A DNA stretch of 64,000 nt from Archangium violaceum Cb vi76 (lineage in GTDB: Bacteria; Myxococcota; Myxococcia; Myxococcales; Myxococcaceae), in assembly GCF_000733295.1 (NCBI RefSeq), contig NZ_JPMI01000008.1, positions 49,635 through 113,634 on the forward strand, given 5' to 3'. The notes under the pieces are model-generated. The model saw only the letters and a program-made list of their open reading frames with translations, did not search any database and had not been told where the DNA came from. The position numbers and the translations under genes were made by a program. This document shows, in pieces, positions 48,621 through 58,906 of the stretch (positions within the stretch are counted from its first letter, which is position 1; every line of letters begins with the position of its first letter).

Positions 48621-49592
48621 TCAGGACTTCTCCTTCGCCAGCTTGTCCACGTCCTCCTGGAGCTTCTGCGTGTCCTCGAAGAAGGTGTCCACCGGCTTGG
48701 AGGGCACCCACTGGAAGGCGGGCGGCAGCAGCGTGCGGTCGAAGTCGATGGTGGAGGAGAAGTCCTCCTCGCCCAGCAGCGAGTCCGCCTGGGTGAGCGC
48801 GCCGAAGCACACGAGGACGAGCCCCAGCACGGTGATGAGCCGCTGGGGCTCCGTGCGCGTCACGTAGCGCAGGTGCCAGAAGAGGATGAAGCCCATCCAC
48901 CCCAGGTAGGTGGCCAGGTACAGCCACCGGACCCACGCGCCGAGCCCGAGGCTGTACGTGATGACGCCGATCAGCAGCGGAATCACCAGCAGCCCGAGCA
49001 GCCCGAGGCTCCCGATGGCGCCGTGCGCGCCGAAGTGGAACACGCGCCGCGCCACCTTGCTCGCGACGGACCAGAGGCCCGACCAGACGAAGCACACGAA
49101 CACTGGCGCGACGACGGCCAGGGCCAGCGAGCCCCAGTCGGTCTTCTGGTAGTTCGTCAGGTACTCGCGGAGGAGGTAGGTGAGCACCGTCACCGCCAGC
49201 ACCACGGGGAAGGCGAAGGGCCGCTCGAAGGGGCGGACCTGGGGTGCCACGGGGATGGCGGTGACGCGTGTGTCCTCCACCACGTGCGACCGGCCGCGGA
49301 AGCGCAGCACGGTGTCTCCCACGGCCACGCGCGCGTCGTCCGTGAGCTCCAGCTCCGCGAGCCGCGCCCAGGGCTCCACTCGGAACGTGCCATTGGTGCT
49401 GCCCGTGTCGCGCAGCATCAGCCGTCCGTCCTCGGTGCGCTCGATGAGCAGGTGCGAGGCGGACACCTTGGGGTCATCCAGGATGACGTCGTTGGAGTAG
49501 CCGCGCCCCACGGTGGCGGGGAAGCGGTCCAGCCGGTGGCGGGCATGGACCTCGTCCGCCTCGAGCACCTCCAGGAAGATCACTTCGTCCAC
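48621..49592 (-). CDS. FHA-domain membrane protein
   Basis: This 323-residue protein has an N-terminal forkhead-associated domain (about 5-100; VGRGYSNDVILDD, VSASHLLIE, DTGSTNGTF), which binds phosphothreonine. Five or so hydrophobic segments follow at about 125-270, then a short polar C-terminal part. The FHA domain would face the cytoplasm, linking the protein to Ser/Thr kinase signalling. The start is GTG at 49592, inside the end of the protease gene (13-bp overlap), so the two genes form a coupled pair. No known family covers the membrane part. Confidence 0.8.
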   Translation of the reverse strand: MDEVIFLEVLEADEVHARHRLDRFPATVGRGYSNDVILDDPKVSASHLLIERTEDGRLMLRDTGSTNGTFRVEPWARLAELELTDDARVAVGDTVLRFRGRSHVVEDTRVTAIPVAPQVRPFERPFAFPVVLAVTVLTYLLREYLTNYQKTDWGSLALAVVAPVFVCFVWSGLWSVASKVARRVFHFGAHGAIGSLGLLGLLVIPLLIGVITYSLGLGAWVRWLYLATYLGWMGFILFWHLRYVTRTEPQRLITVLGLVLVCFGALTQADSLLGEEDFSSTIDFDRTLLPPAFQWVPSKPVDTFFEDTQKLQEDVDKLAKEKS

Positions 49593-50911
49593 GCGAGCGC
49601 CTCCAGGTAGCGGCGAGCGATGGCGCGCGCGTTGTCGGCGGAGAACCCCGCCAGGGTGAGGCTCGTCTGCACGCCCGAGGTGCTCGCGTTGAGCGTCGCG
49701 GCCCGGAGCGCCAGGTCATACAGGCCGGGGAACTTCTTGTAGGCGCGCAGGCACAGGGCGGTGCGAGTGGGGATGCCGCCGACCTTCACGAACTCCACGC
49801 GGCAGCGGAAGTTCGTCACGTCCTCCTTGGTGGCGTCCACGCCGCCCGGGTCATTGCTGAAGGTGGCCTCGTAGAGCGAGGCGAAGCGCAGGGACCCGAG
49901 CTGGTCGCTCGACACATAGGCATGGTCATAGGCCACCACGCCGGTGCGGTGCGCGCCGCTCAGGTAGATGTCCTCCTCGGAGGAGCACTGGTAGCTGGTG
50001 ATGGTGTACGGGTTCTCCGGCTCATGGGGGGTATCGCCCCAGCATTTGAGGAAGGGCGACCAGCGGCCGGGCACGTGGTAGTCCCCGAGCTTCTGGGTCG
50101 GGAGGGGCGCGGCCAGGAGGCGCTCGGTGATGCGCTGCTGGTTGTCCAGGAGCTGCGAGCCCACCACGGCCAGGAGTGCCGAGGGGCTGCTCTCCTTCAC
50201 CTCGCGCGCGCGTTCCACGAGCTCGCGGGCATGGACCACGGGCACGAGGAAGCCGAGCTGGTTGCCCATGGTGGACACGTTGACGCCCACCACGCGGCCA
50301 TCACTGGTGACGGTGGGGCCGCCGCTCATGCCGGGGTTGATGGCGCCGCTGAAGTGCACCTTGTCATAGAGCGCGTCCTGCACGAGGCCGTTGTAGGTGC
50401 CCTCGACGATGGTAGTGCCCAGGTCATGCGGGTTGCCCATGGCGTACAGGCGGGTGCCCTGGGGAGGCTCCTTGGGGGCCAGCTCGAACCAGTCCGTCAC
50501 CGGAGCGTCCTGCTGGATGACGGCGAGGTCGTGCACGACGTCCACGTCCACCACGCGGACGGGAATGGACTCGGATTCCTTGCCCTCGCGCACCAGCTCG
50601 GCGGTGTAGTCCTCGGGGTGGTGAACGATGTCGGAGATGACGTGGTAGTTGGTGAGGGCGTGTCCCTCGGTGCTCACGAAGAACGCCGAGCCGATGGACG
50701 ACCGGGTGCCACTGCGCCGCTCGATGATGCGCACCTGGGCGACGCGGCCCTTGAGGCGCTCGAAGAGCTCATGGGTGGCGGGGGGCAGCGTGGCCACGGG
50801 CAGCGGAGGCACGACGGCCGGAGTGCCGGCATCCGGCGGGTCTCCGGGAAGGGCATCCGCGGCCGGGACCGGAGCCTGGGCCAGCGCGGCGAGGAGGAGG
50901 AGCGTCAACAT
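49580..50911 (-). CDS. Secreted trypsin-like serine protease (S1C/DegP-like)
   Basis: This 443-residue protein has a signal peptide (MLTLLLLAALAQAP), a Pro-rich linker, and a chymotrypsin-fold protease with His in LTNYHVIS (near 88), Asp in VVHDLAVI and Ser in NPGMSGGPTV (near 200). No PDZ domain is seen; the C-terminal 220 residues contain several cysteines and are not assigned. The ATG at 50911 is chosen over a GTG three codons earlier. It is followed without a gap by the FHA membrane protein, which suggests a periplasmic protease under the control of, or partnered with, a phospho-sensing membrane protein. Confidence 0.82.
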   Translation of the reverse strand: MLTLLLLAALAQAPVPAADALPGDPPDAGTPAVVPPLPVATLPPATHELFERLKGRVAQVRIIERRSGTRSSIGSAFFVSTEGHALTNYHVISDIVHHPEDYTAELVREGKESESIPVRVVDVDVVHDLAVIQQDAPVTDWFELAPKEPPQGTRLYAMGNPHDLGTTIVEGTYNGLVQDALYDKVHFSGAINPGMSGGPTVTSDGRVVGVNVSTMGNQLGFLVPVVHARELVERAREVKESSPSALLAVVGSQLLDNQQRITERLLAAPLPTQKLGDYHVPGRWSPFLKCWGDTPHEPENPYTITSYQCSSEEDIYLSGAHRTGVVAYDHAYVSSDQLGSLRFASLYEATFSNDPGGVDATKEDVTNFRCRVEFVKVGGIPTRTALCLRAYKKFPGLYDLALRAATLNASTSGVQTSLTLAGFSADNARAIARRYLEALAWTK

Positions 50912-51042
50912 GGGGGGCACACACTAGGCGGAACCACCGCGCATTGCCCGCCTCACTTCAATGGAATCCACTCGGCTACCGGCGCCTCGCGACGAGTGCC
51001 GCCGCTGGCGGGTGTGGAGTAAACTGGGCGGATAGCACCCTT

Positions 51043-51187
51043 ATGGAACCAGGTGCATTCTGGGGGGGAATCGTGCCAACCGAACACATCGTCAAGAAGG
51101 AAGACGGAATGTCCTGGAGACCTGCTGTACGCGGAGCTTGACGGTCTCCGGAAAGAATTTGCCCTCAAGGCGCCAACAAAGCGATGA
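51043..51187 (+). pseudogene. Small gene apparently broken by a frameshift
   Basis: An ATG at 51043 opens a frame (MEPGAFWGGIVPTEHIVKKE) that stops at 51141. A second frame, one base out of phase, continues with GDLLYAELDGLRKEFALKAP and ends at 51187 in an ATGA overlap with the next gene, as expected for coupled genes. Joining the frames near 51115 would give a protein of about 47 residues. Either a single-base shift broke the gene or the second frame has another start. This is read by eye and is uncertain. Confidence 0.3.
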
Positions 51188-51501
51188 GAGCCATTCGACT
51201 CGGACTGGTGGTGGTCTCCCTGCTTGCACTGACCACCAAGTTCTTCACCTTCGAAGCGACCCTTAAAGACGATCCCACGGTCAGCCTCGTGCTGCGCCCG
51301 ATGCCGTCTCTCGAGAACGAGCGCCTCCTCGACGACTCGTCTCAACTCACTGGGGCACTGGTGCTCGCCGAGGATGAGAATGCCTTCTGGGGAGGTGGCC
51401 TCTACTCCTGGATCGTCAGCGTGGGATGGTGGTTGCTCCCCCTCCTGCTCATCGCCGCGTGGGCAGTGCCGCAAATGCGGCGCACCACCTCGCGAGCATA
51501 G
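51184..51501 (+). CDS. Small membrane protein, unknown
   Basis: This 105-residue protein has a hydrophobic N-terminal segment (RLGLVVVSLLALTT), a polar middle and a second hydrophobic segment near 75-95 (WIVSVGWWLLPLLLIAAWAV). It would be anchored by two spans with the middle part in the periplasm. No family is recognised. The ATG overlaps the end of the broken reading frame upstream (ATGA). Base composition is less GC-rich than that of the neighbours, which may point to acquired DNA. Confidence 0.45.
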   Translation: MRAIRLGLVVVSLLALTTKFFTFEATLKDDPTVSLVLRPMPSLENERLLDDSSQLTGALVLAEDENAFWGGGLYSWIVSVGWWLLPLLLIAAWAVPQMRRTTSRA

Positions 51502-51900
51502 GCAGTCCCTGGAATGGGGCGAGCGCGCAGGCCCACGGTCATACCCGGCCGCCGGCAGCGCGTCGGCCCCGAAGTCCACCGTGCCCAGGAGTCCCCCGCC
51601 ACCACCGACCCACCCGAACCACCGGCCGCGAAGGCCTTCACCGACCGCCCATGCCGTTGCCGAAGATGCGGCTCCACAGGTGCTCGCCCGGCGCCGCCTC
51701 CCCTTGCCCCCTCGCCGGAGCGGAACGGGCGTACCGCCAGCACAAGAAAAATCTAGATAAAAAGAATTTTCTGTCTCCCGCCGCCAGGGCAGGCGGACGA
51801 CCGGGCGGTCTTCCCGGGGTGAACCTCCGGTCCACCTTCAGAGCAAGCCCCAGAGTCCTCGGGTGACTTCCCCCCTTTGTACGGTAACCTTGCGCCCGAG
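51502..51900. other. Non-coding stretch of about 400 bp
   Basis: No convincing gene is seen between the small membrane protein and the TPR gene. Most of it is GC-rich, with short open frames of low-complexity composition on both strands. An AT-rich island at about 51745-51775 (AAAAATCTAGATAAAAAGAA within it) is striking in this genome and may hold a promoter for the TPR gene. It is followed by the inverted repeat CCGCC...GGCGG near 51782. Confidence 0.4.
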
Positions 51901-52386
51901 ATGAACCCCGAAGCCCGCGCCGAAATGGTCGCCCATGCCGAACGCGCCCTGCGCCGCGGAGAGCTGAACGAGGCCCTGAGCCTCTTTGAATCGCTCTGTC
52001 GGGCCTTCCCCGAGGACGAGGCGCTCGGCCTCAAGCTGGCCAACCTGCGCGAGATGCTCCAGCCCCAGGAGCTCCAGACGCTCCAGGCCCTCCGGGCCAG
52101 TGCCGTCCCCGAAGCCATTCCCCAGGGCCCCTCCACCCCCGTCACCGAGGGCGAGCGCCTCTTCTTCCTCGGGGACTATGTAGGTGCCGCGGCCGCCTAC
52201 CGCCGCGCCCTCCAGGAGAATCCGGAGAACGAGCTGTTCCGCGAGCGGCTGGTGGAGCTGTACCGGCTCGCCCGCTCCCTCCCGGTGAGCTCGCCCACGG
52301 ACCGCAAGCTGCCCCGCCAGCCCGAGCCGCTGTTGCACGCCCTGTTGGACCGGCTCGCCGCGCGTCGCCGCATCAAGCGCGATTGA
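51901..52386 (+). CDS. TPR-containing protein
   Basis: This 161-residue soluble protein has two tetratricopeptide-like segments: AERALRRGELNEALSLFESLC (about 12-32) and FFLGDYVGAAAAYRRALQENPEN (about 87-109). Such repeats mediate protein binding. There is no signal peptide. The ATG at 51901 is chosen; a TTG eight codons upstream is possible. It precedes the kinase gene by 124 bp in the same direction, and a role in the same signalling group is possible but not shown. Confidence 0.65.
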   Translation: MNPEARAEMVAHAERALRRGELNEALSLFESLCRAFPEDEALGLKLANLREMLQPQELQTLQALRASAVPEAIPQGPSTPVTEGERLFFLGDYVGAAAAYRRALQENPENELFRERLVELYRLARSLPVSSPTDRKLPRQPEPLLHALLDRLAARRRIKRD

Positions 52387-52510
52387 CGCTTTGCACCCCA
52401 CGGGGGTGGCTCCTAGAATCCAACCCCGACGTCGCTGTCATACCCACGCCCGCCACCCTGACACTCGCGTCCGAACAGGCCTCGGCTTGGTAGACTGAGA
52501 CTCGGCACCC

Positions 52511-54328
52511 ATGACGCACATCGGCCGCAACATCGGGCGGTACCGCATCCTCGAGGAGCTCGGCTCCGGGGGCATGAGCGTCGTGTACAAGGGGTTGGAC
52601 ACGGCGCTGGATCGCGAGGTGGCGGTGAAGGTGCTGCATCCGCACCTGGCCAACAAGTCCGAGTCGCGCCGGCGCCTGGCGCGCGAGGCCCGGGCGGTGG
52701 CGCGGCTGCACCACCCCAACATCCTCGAGGTATTCGACTTCTCGGCCGAGGGCGCGCAGGACGCCTTCCTCGTCACCGAGTACGTGCGCGGCCGCACCCT
52801 CAAGGATTGCGTGGACGAGCTGGGCCGGCTGGAGGTGCCCGAGCTGGCGGCGATGATCATCCATGAGCTCGCCGCGGCGCTGGCGCACGCGCACGAGTCC
52901 GGCGTCATCCACCGGGATTTGAAGCCCGAGAACGTGATGGTCCGCGAGGACGGCGTCCTGAAGCTGATGGACTTCGGCATCGCGAAGCTGCTCGACATCG
53001 AGGAGCGGATGACCGTCACGGGGGCGCTGGTGGGCTCGCCGGCGCACATGGCCCCGGAGATCATCGAGGGCCACGAGGCCGGTGCCGAGGCGGACATCTT
53101 CTCGCTGGGCACCATCCTCTACTCCCTCATCGTGGGCCGGCTGCCCTTCACGGCCACCAACGCCACCGCCACGCTCAAGCGGATCCTGGACGGGGCCTAT
53201 GAGGATCCGCGCCAGCGGGTGCCCACGCTCTCGGACGAGCTGGCGGAGATCTGCGCCACGTGCCTCGCGAGGGATCCCGCGCGGCGCTATCCGAACGCGG
53301 GCAGGCTGCGCGACGCGCTCGGGGACTACCTGGCGGGGCTCGGCTTCGCGCGCGTGGGCGAGGAGCTCGCGTCCTTCTTCGCGGATCCGCCCTCGTACCA
53401 GAAGCTGATGCGCCCGCGGATCATCGCCACGCTGTTGGAGCGCGGGGAGCGGCTGCTCGCGGACAAGCGCATGCCCCGGGCGCTGGCGTGCCTCAACCAG
53501 GTGCTGGCGCTGGACGCCACCAACGCGCGGGCGCTCGGGCTGCTCCAGGGACTGGAGCGGGAGCGCCGCGTGAAGCTGTGGCGAGCCCGGGGGCTGAAGC
53601 TGGGCGCGGGCCTGCTGGTGGCCTCGGTGCTCGGCGTGGGCCTCTACCACTTGCAACAGCGCGCTCCGGAAGCCGCGCCCACCCCCACGCCCAAGCTCGA
53701 GACTCCCGCGAAGGTGACTCTCCCCCCGGTGCCGAAGGCGGCGCCCGAGGAGAAGAGACCCCCGCCTCCCCCGCCCCAGGCAACAACCACCCCGGAGCCC
53801 CCGCGGCCCATCCCCGAGAAGCGGTCCGTCCCGCGTCCCGAGCCCGCGCCCCGCGAGCCCGTCCGGGCCGCGCCGGAGTCCGTGTCCATCCTCGTGCGGC
53901 CCTACGGCTACATCCGCGTGAATCAGGAGGCGCGCAGCGACCAGGCGCTCGCGCGGCACGAGGTGGAGCTGACGCCCGGCCGGCACACCGTCAGCATCAC
54001 CTGCGACTACTGCGAGGACGCGCAGGAGACGATCGAGGTGCGGCCGGGCGTGGAGAACATCTTCCGCCTGCGTGCCCTGCTGAAGAGTTCGTGGCTGTCC
54101 TTCGCCTATGAGCCGGCGGACGCGGTGGTGCGCGTGGGCAACGAGGTGCGCACCGTACGCGAGTCCCAGGAGCGTCCCTTCGAGATCCAATCTCCGAGGG
54201 GTCCGGCGAGCTTCCAGCACCGGGTGGAGTACGAGGTGAGCCACAGCGGGTACCTCACCGAGAAGCGCGTGGCGAACCTGGAACCCGGCAAGTCCACCAC
54301 CCTGAGCGGGAAGCTCGTCGCCGAATGA
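52511..54328 (+). CDS. Membrane-anchored Ser/Thr protein kinase
   Basis: This 605-residue kinase has an N-terminal Hanks-type domain: glycine loop LGSGGMSVVYKG (18-29), Lys40 (VAVKVL), HRDLKPEN near 132 and DFG near 154. The substrate-binding loop reads GSPAHMAPE instead of the usual GTPxYMAPE. TPR-like helices (about 300-350), one membrane span (about 363-382) and a Pro-rich linker follow. The extracytoplasmic part carries PEGA-like repeats (YGYIRVNQEA.., SFAYEPADAVVRVGN..). The stop overlaps the next gene's start (ATGA). With the sigma54 activator two genes on, whose FHA domain would bind a phosphoprotein, this suggests a kinase-to-transcription pathway. Confidence 0.9.
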   Translation: MTHIGRNIGRYRILEELGSGGMSVVYKGLDTALDREVAVKVLHPHLANKSESRRRLAREARAVARLHHPNILEVFDFSAEGAQDAFLVTEYVRGRTLKDCVDELGRLEVPELAAMIIHELAAALAHAHESGVIHRDLKPENVMVREDGVLKLMDFGIAKLLDIEERMTVTGALVGSPAHMAPEIIEGHEAGAEADIFSLGTILYSLIVGRLPFTATNATATLKRILDGAYEDPRQRVPTLSDELAEICATCLARDPARRYPNAGRLRDALGDYLAGLGFARVGEELASFFADPPSYQKLMRPRIIATLLERGERLLADKRMPRALACLNQVLALDATNARALGLLQGLERERRVKLWRARGLKLGAGLLVASVLGVGLYHLQQRAPEAAPTPTPKLETPAKVTLPPVPKAAPEEKRPPPPPPQATTTPEPPRPIPEKRSVPRPEPAPREPVRAAPESVSILVRPYGYIRVNQEARSDQALARHEVELTPGRHTVSITCDYCEDAQETIEVRPGVENIFRLRALLKSSWLSFAYEPADAVVRVGNEVRTVRESQERPFEIQSPRGPASFQHRVEYEVSHSGYLTEKRVANLEPGKSTTLSGKLVAE

Positions 54329-55314
54329 GCCGCTGCCTTCGCCTCCTGTTGTTGGTGGGACTGCTGGCTCCCGCCTCCGTGCTCGCCGAGGAGCCGGTGG
54401 ACGCGGAAGTGACCACGCTGCGCGGCACCTACGAGTACGGCCGTTACGCCGAGGTGTTGGAGCGGGCGGGGATGCGCATCGACCGGGGCCGGCTGGCGGA
54501 CAAGGACCTGGCGGAGCTGCACAAGCTGGCGGGGCTGAGCGCCTTCAACCTCAACCGGACCGAGGACTCGGTGCGCCACTTCCGGGCGCTGCTGCGGTTG
54601 GAGCCGGACTTCAACCTGGATCCCTTCTCGGTGCCGCCGCCGGCGGTGGAGCACCTGGACGGAATCCGCGAGGAGATGTCGGCGGAGCTGGAGCTGGTGC
54701 GGCAGGAGCGGCGGCTGCGGGTGGAGCGGGAGCGCACGGAAACCGAGCGCCGGGAGCGGGAGCGGGTGGCGGCCGAGGAGCAGCGGCGGCGCCTGGAGGT
54801 GTTGTCGAGGCAGGTGACGGTGCGGCAGGTGGAGTCGCGCAGCTTCCTGGTGAATTTCGTGCCCTTTGGCGCGGGCCAGTTCCAGCAGGGCCGCAACGGC
54901 CTGGGGACGGTCTTCGCGGCCACCCAGGGAGTGCTCGCCATCACCAGCGTCATCTCCTTCTTCGCGTACGACTCGCTCATCGAGACGGGGGACTTCACGG
55001 TGGACGACCCGCGAGGGCCCATCAAGGTCTCCGTGAGATTCATTCCCACCGCGCGCCGGAGGGAGGCCGACACCTGGACGGGGCTCAAGTGGGGCTCGGC
55101 CGGGGGCTTCTACGCCGTCTACGCGTTGGGGGTGCTCGACGCGCTCCTGCACCACCAGGATCAGGTGGTGCGCACGAGCATCGAGACGCTGCCATCCACG
55201 CCCGCGCCCAGCGAGCCCGCGCCGCCCGCGCCCGCGCCGACAGCGCCCCGGGCGAGCCTGCACCTCTCCCCCACCTCCGGCGGCGCGATGGCCGGATTCA
55301 CCCTCACCTTCTAG
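54325..55314 (+). CDS. Exported TPR/coiled-coil protein
   Basis: This 329-residue protein has a signal peptide (CLRLLLLVGLLAPASVLAEE), a TPR-like segment in which LNRTEDSVRHFRALLRLEPDF stands near 75-95, an Arg/Glu-rich coiled coil (about 125-170) and two hydrophobic stretches (near 195-215 and 255-275) with a Pro-rich tail. It starts in an ATGA overlap with the kinase gene and ends 18 bp before the activator gene, so the three form one operon. It could be a periplasmic or membrane partner of the kinase. No specific family is recognised. Confidence 0.65.
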   Translation: MSRCLRLLLLVGLLAPASVLAEEPVDAEVTTLRGTYEYGRYAEVLERAGMRIDRGRLADKDLAELHKLAGLSAFNLNRTEDSVRHFRALLRLEPDFNLDPFSVPPPAVEHLDGIREEMSAELELVRQERRLRVERERTETERRERERVAAEEQRRRLEVLSRQVTVRQVESRSFLVNFVPFGAGQFQQGRNGLGTVFAATQGVLAITSVISFFAYDSLIETGDFTVDDPRGPIKVSVRFIPTARRREADTWTGLKWGSAGGFYAVYALGVLDALLHHQDQVVRTSIETLPSTPAPSEPAPPAPAPTAPRASLHLSPTSGGAMAGFTLTF

Positions 55315-55332
55315 GACCAGGAGCGCTTCGAC

Positions 55333-57222
<1,890 letters not shown>

Positions 57223-57320
57223 TCACGGAGCGCCGACGCAGTTCTATTGCCAAGGGACGTCGAGACTTCTAGCCTCCTCCTGACACCGGCATCAGGCCGG
57301 AAAGCGCCAGAGGAGGACCC

Positions 57321-58136
57321 TTGCGATTCCTTTTCGTGTGCCTCTGCGCGACGGGGCTTGCCTGTTCGCGCGGCGATCAACCTCTGGTCAAGGTCGCTCC
57401 CATGGAGGAAGCGACGGCGAAACCCGTCCAGTCCCTCGATTTCCCGCCAGAGACAACACGCGAGGGCACGGGTGGCGCTGGGACCGCAAGCTCCGTGCGC
57501 GTAGTGCAGCGACGTAAGACCTACACCACGGGAAAGGGGCGATGTGCCGTCGACGTGGCGTATCCCGAAATCGTCGGACTCTCGTCGCCCGAGACGCTCG
57601 CGAAGGTCAACCGACTCATTGACGAGGCCGTGCTGGCCACTGTTCCCGAGAGTTGTCGAACGCCGCACGACGCCTCGCCAACACGTCAGGGCGAGGGCTG
57701 TTCCGACCTGCCTGACCCCGGGAAGACCGATGTCTCCGTTGCATATTTGGTAGGGGTGGTGAAGGACGGGCTCCTCAGCGTCCGGCTGCAACGTATCGCC
57801 TGCACCAACCCGAGCCTCCAGCCCGATGACCTGGTCGATGGGCTCACCGTCAATCTCGTGACAGGCACGGTGTATCAGGTGGCGGATCTGTTTCGCCCCG
57901 GTACCCCCTGGAAGGAGACCATGACCCAGGCCGTGCAGGAGAAGCTCTCGGCGACCACGAAGGTGGGCGCAAACGTGCCGATTTCGGTGAACCGCTTCTT
58001 CTTGAAGGAAGGAACGCTCGTGGTGCTTCGACCGGTCTCAGCGCGAGCCTTCCATGCACTCGACGTCGAAGTGCCGTTGAAGCAACTTCAACCCATGCTG
58101 CGCGCCGACTTTTCAGGGAGTAACGCTGGAAGGTGA
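57321..58136 (+). CDS. Lipoprotein with DUF3298-like domain
   Basis: This 271-residue protein starts with a short lipoprotein signal (MRFLFVCLCATGLAC), a polar linker, and a domain (about 70-260) with the pattern of RsiV/DUF3298-like proteins: YPEIVGLSSPETLAKVNRLI, a Cys-containing middle, and DLFRPGTPWKETMTQAV. The start codon is TTG at 57321, supported by AGGAGGA five bases upstream. The GC content is a little lower than in the kinase cluster. Function is unknown. Confidence 0.65.
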   Translation: MRFLFVCLCATGLACSRGDQPLVKVAPMEEATAKPVQSLDFPPETTREGTGGAGTASSVRVVQRRKTYTTGKGRCAVDVAYPEIVGLSSPETLAKVNRLIDEAVLATVPESCRTPHDASPTRQGEGCSDLPDPGKTDVSVAYLVGVVKDGLLSVRLQRIACTNPSLQPDDLVDGLTVNLVTGTVYQVADLFRPGTPWKETMTQAVQEKLSATTKVGANVPISVNRFFLKEGTLVVLRPVSARAFHALDVEVPLKQLQPMLRADFSGSNAGR

Positions 58137-58139
58137 TGA

Positions 58140-58427
58140 GACCCGACGCCAGGCGCAGACAATGATGACTCCGCGGCGCACGGCCTGTCGATGCTCCATC
58201 CCGAACTCGTCCTTGAGCCGGACGTCGCGTACAAGATCATGTCCTACGGGATGCGTAACGGCTCGTTCACGTCGAGGTCACTCGGCGATTACATCAAGGA
58301 CAGGGACTGCAACTACGTCAACGCTCGGCGGATCATCAACGGAACGGATGAGGCAACAAGAATCGCTATCTACGCCAAGGAGTTGGAGCGGATGCTGATG
58401 GCGAGCCGCTACGGTGTTTCGAAGTAA
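58140..58427 (+). pseudogene. Remnant of a lysozyme-like peptidoglycan hydrolase
   Basis: The reading frame ends with YVNARRIINGTDEATRIAIY and before that has YGMRNGSFTSRSLGDYI, a pattern of the C-terminal half of phage- or effector-type lysozymes. Only about 80-95 residues are left: the frame is closed by a stop just upstream of 58140 and the N-terminal catalytic part is missing. An ATG at 58191 would give 78 residues. It lies next to a toxin-immunity pair, a usual place for gene fragments. It could also be a small intact protein, but the truncation makes a remnant more likely. Confidence 0.5.
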
Positions 58428-58450
58428 GCTTGTCGAGTTCCGCCATCGCG

Positions 58451-58906
58451 TCACTCGCCGGTCTTATCCCGGTGATGTCCCCGGCCACGGCCCTGGGTGC
58501 TCTTGCTCCTGGTTCGTGACCGGGCGCGCTTGACCGGTGGGTCAACCGGGTCCGCGGGATCCAGGGCCCAGGTGCCCTCCTCCCAGCGTTTCAGACACTC
58601 GGAAGCCGACCAGGGAATGAATCCCTCCCCCTTCGCGGCTTCCTCCAGAACCGCCTTGGCCTCCGCAGTCCGATGGCGCAACAGGAAAGCCGCTGCCGAC
58701 GTCCGCACGTCCATACTCGGATGGTTGAAAAGCACGGCGAGTGCATCCCGTCCGGCGTCACCGTGAGCACACAGCTTACCGAATGCGGCAATGGCTTTCT
58801 TCGCGTGCTTGTTTCCGGTCTTCGCGTCCCCGTTGAAGATCTCACGGGTTTGCGCCTCTACGTGGTAGGCGAACGCCTCAATGAGCTTGTCGAGCTCCGC
58901 TACCAT
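58451..58906 (-). CDS. sitI: DUF2019-like immunity protein
   Basis: This 151-residue protein is mainly alpha-helical with HEAT-like repeats (ALAVLFNHPSMDVRTSAAAF near 55-75, WSASECLKRWEEGTWALDP near 98-117) and a basic Arg/Lys tail. It resembles DUF2019 proteins, which often act as immunity proteins next to polymorphic toxins. Its ATG overlaps the end of the toxin gene by 7 bp and has a strong AGGAAGGGG ribosome binding site, so toxin and immunity protein are made together. It has no signal peptide and should protect in the cytoplasm, where a nuclease toxin would act. Confidence 0.7.
   Translation of the reverse strand: MVAELDKLIEAFAYHVEAQTREIFNGDAKTGNKHAKKAIAAFGKLCAHGDAGRDALAVLFNHPSMDVRTSAAAFLLRHRTAEAKAVLEEAAKGEGFIPWSASECLKRWEEGTWALDPADPVDPPVKRARSRTRSKSTQGRGRGHHRDKTGE

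Noticed and set aside
51426..51866. Open frame of about 146 codons in the gap before the TPR gene
   Set aside because: Arg/Pro/Ala-rich, no start signal, and no domain; it looks like chance open sequence in GC-rich DNA.
58162..58398. Second overlapping frame over the lysozyme remnant
   Set aside because: Ser/Arg/Thr-rich composition typical of an out-of-frame reading; the other frame carries the recognisable motif.
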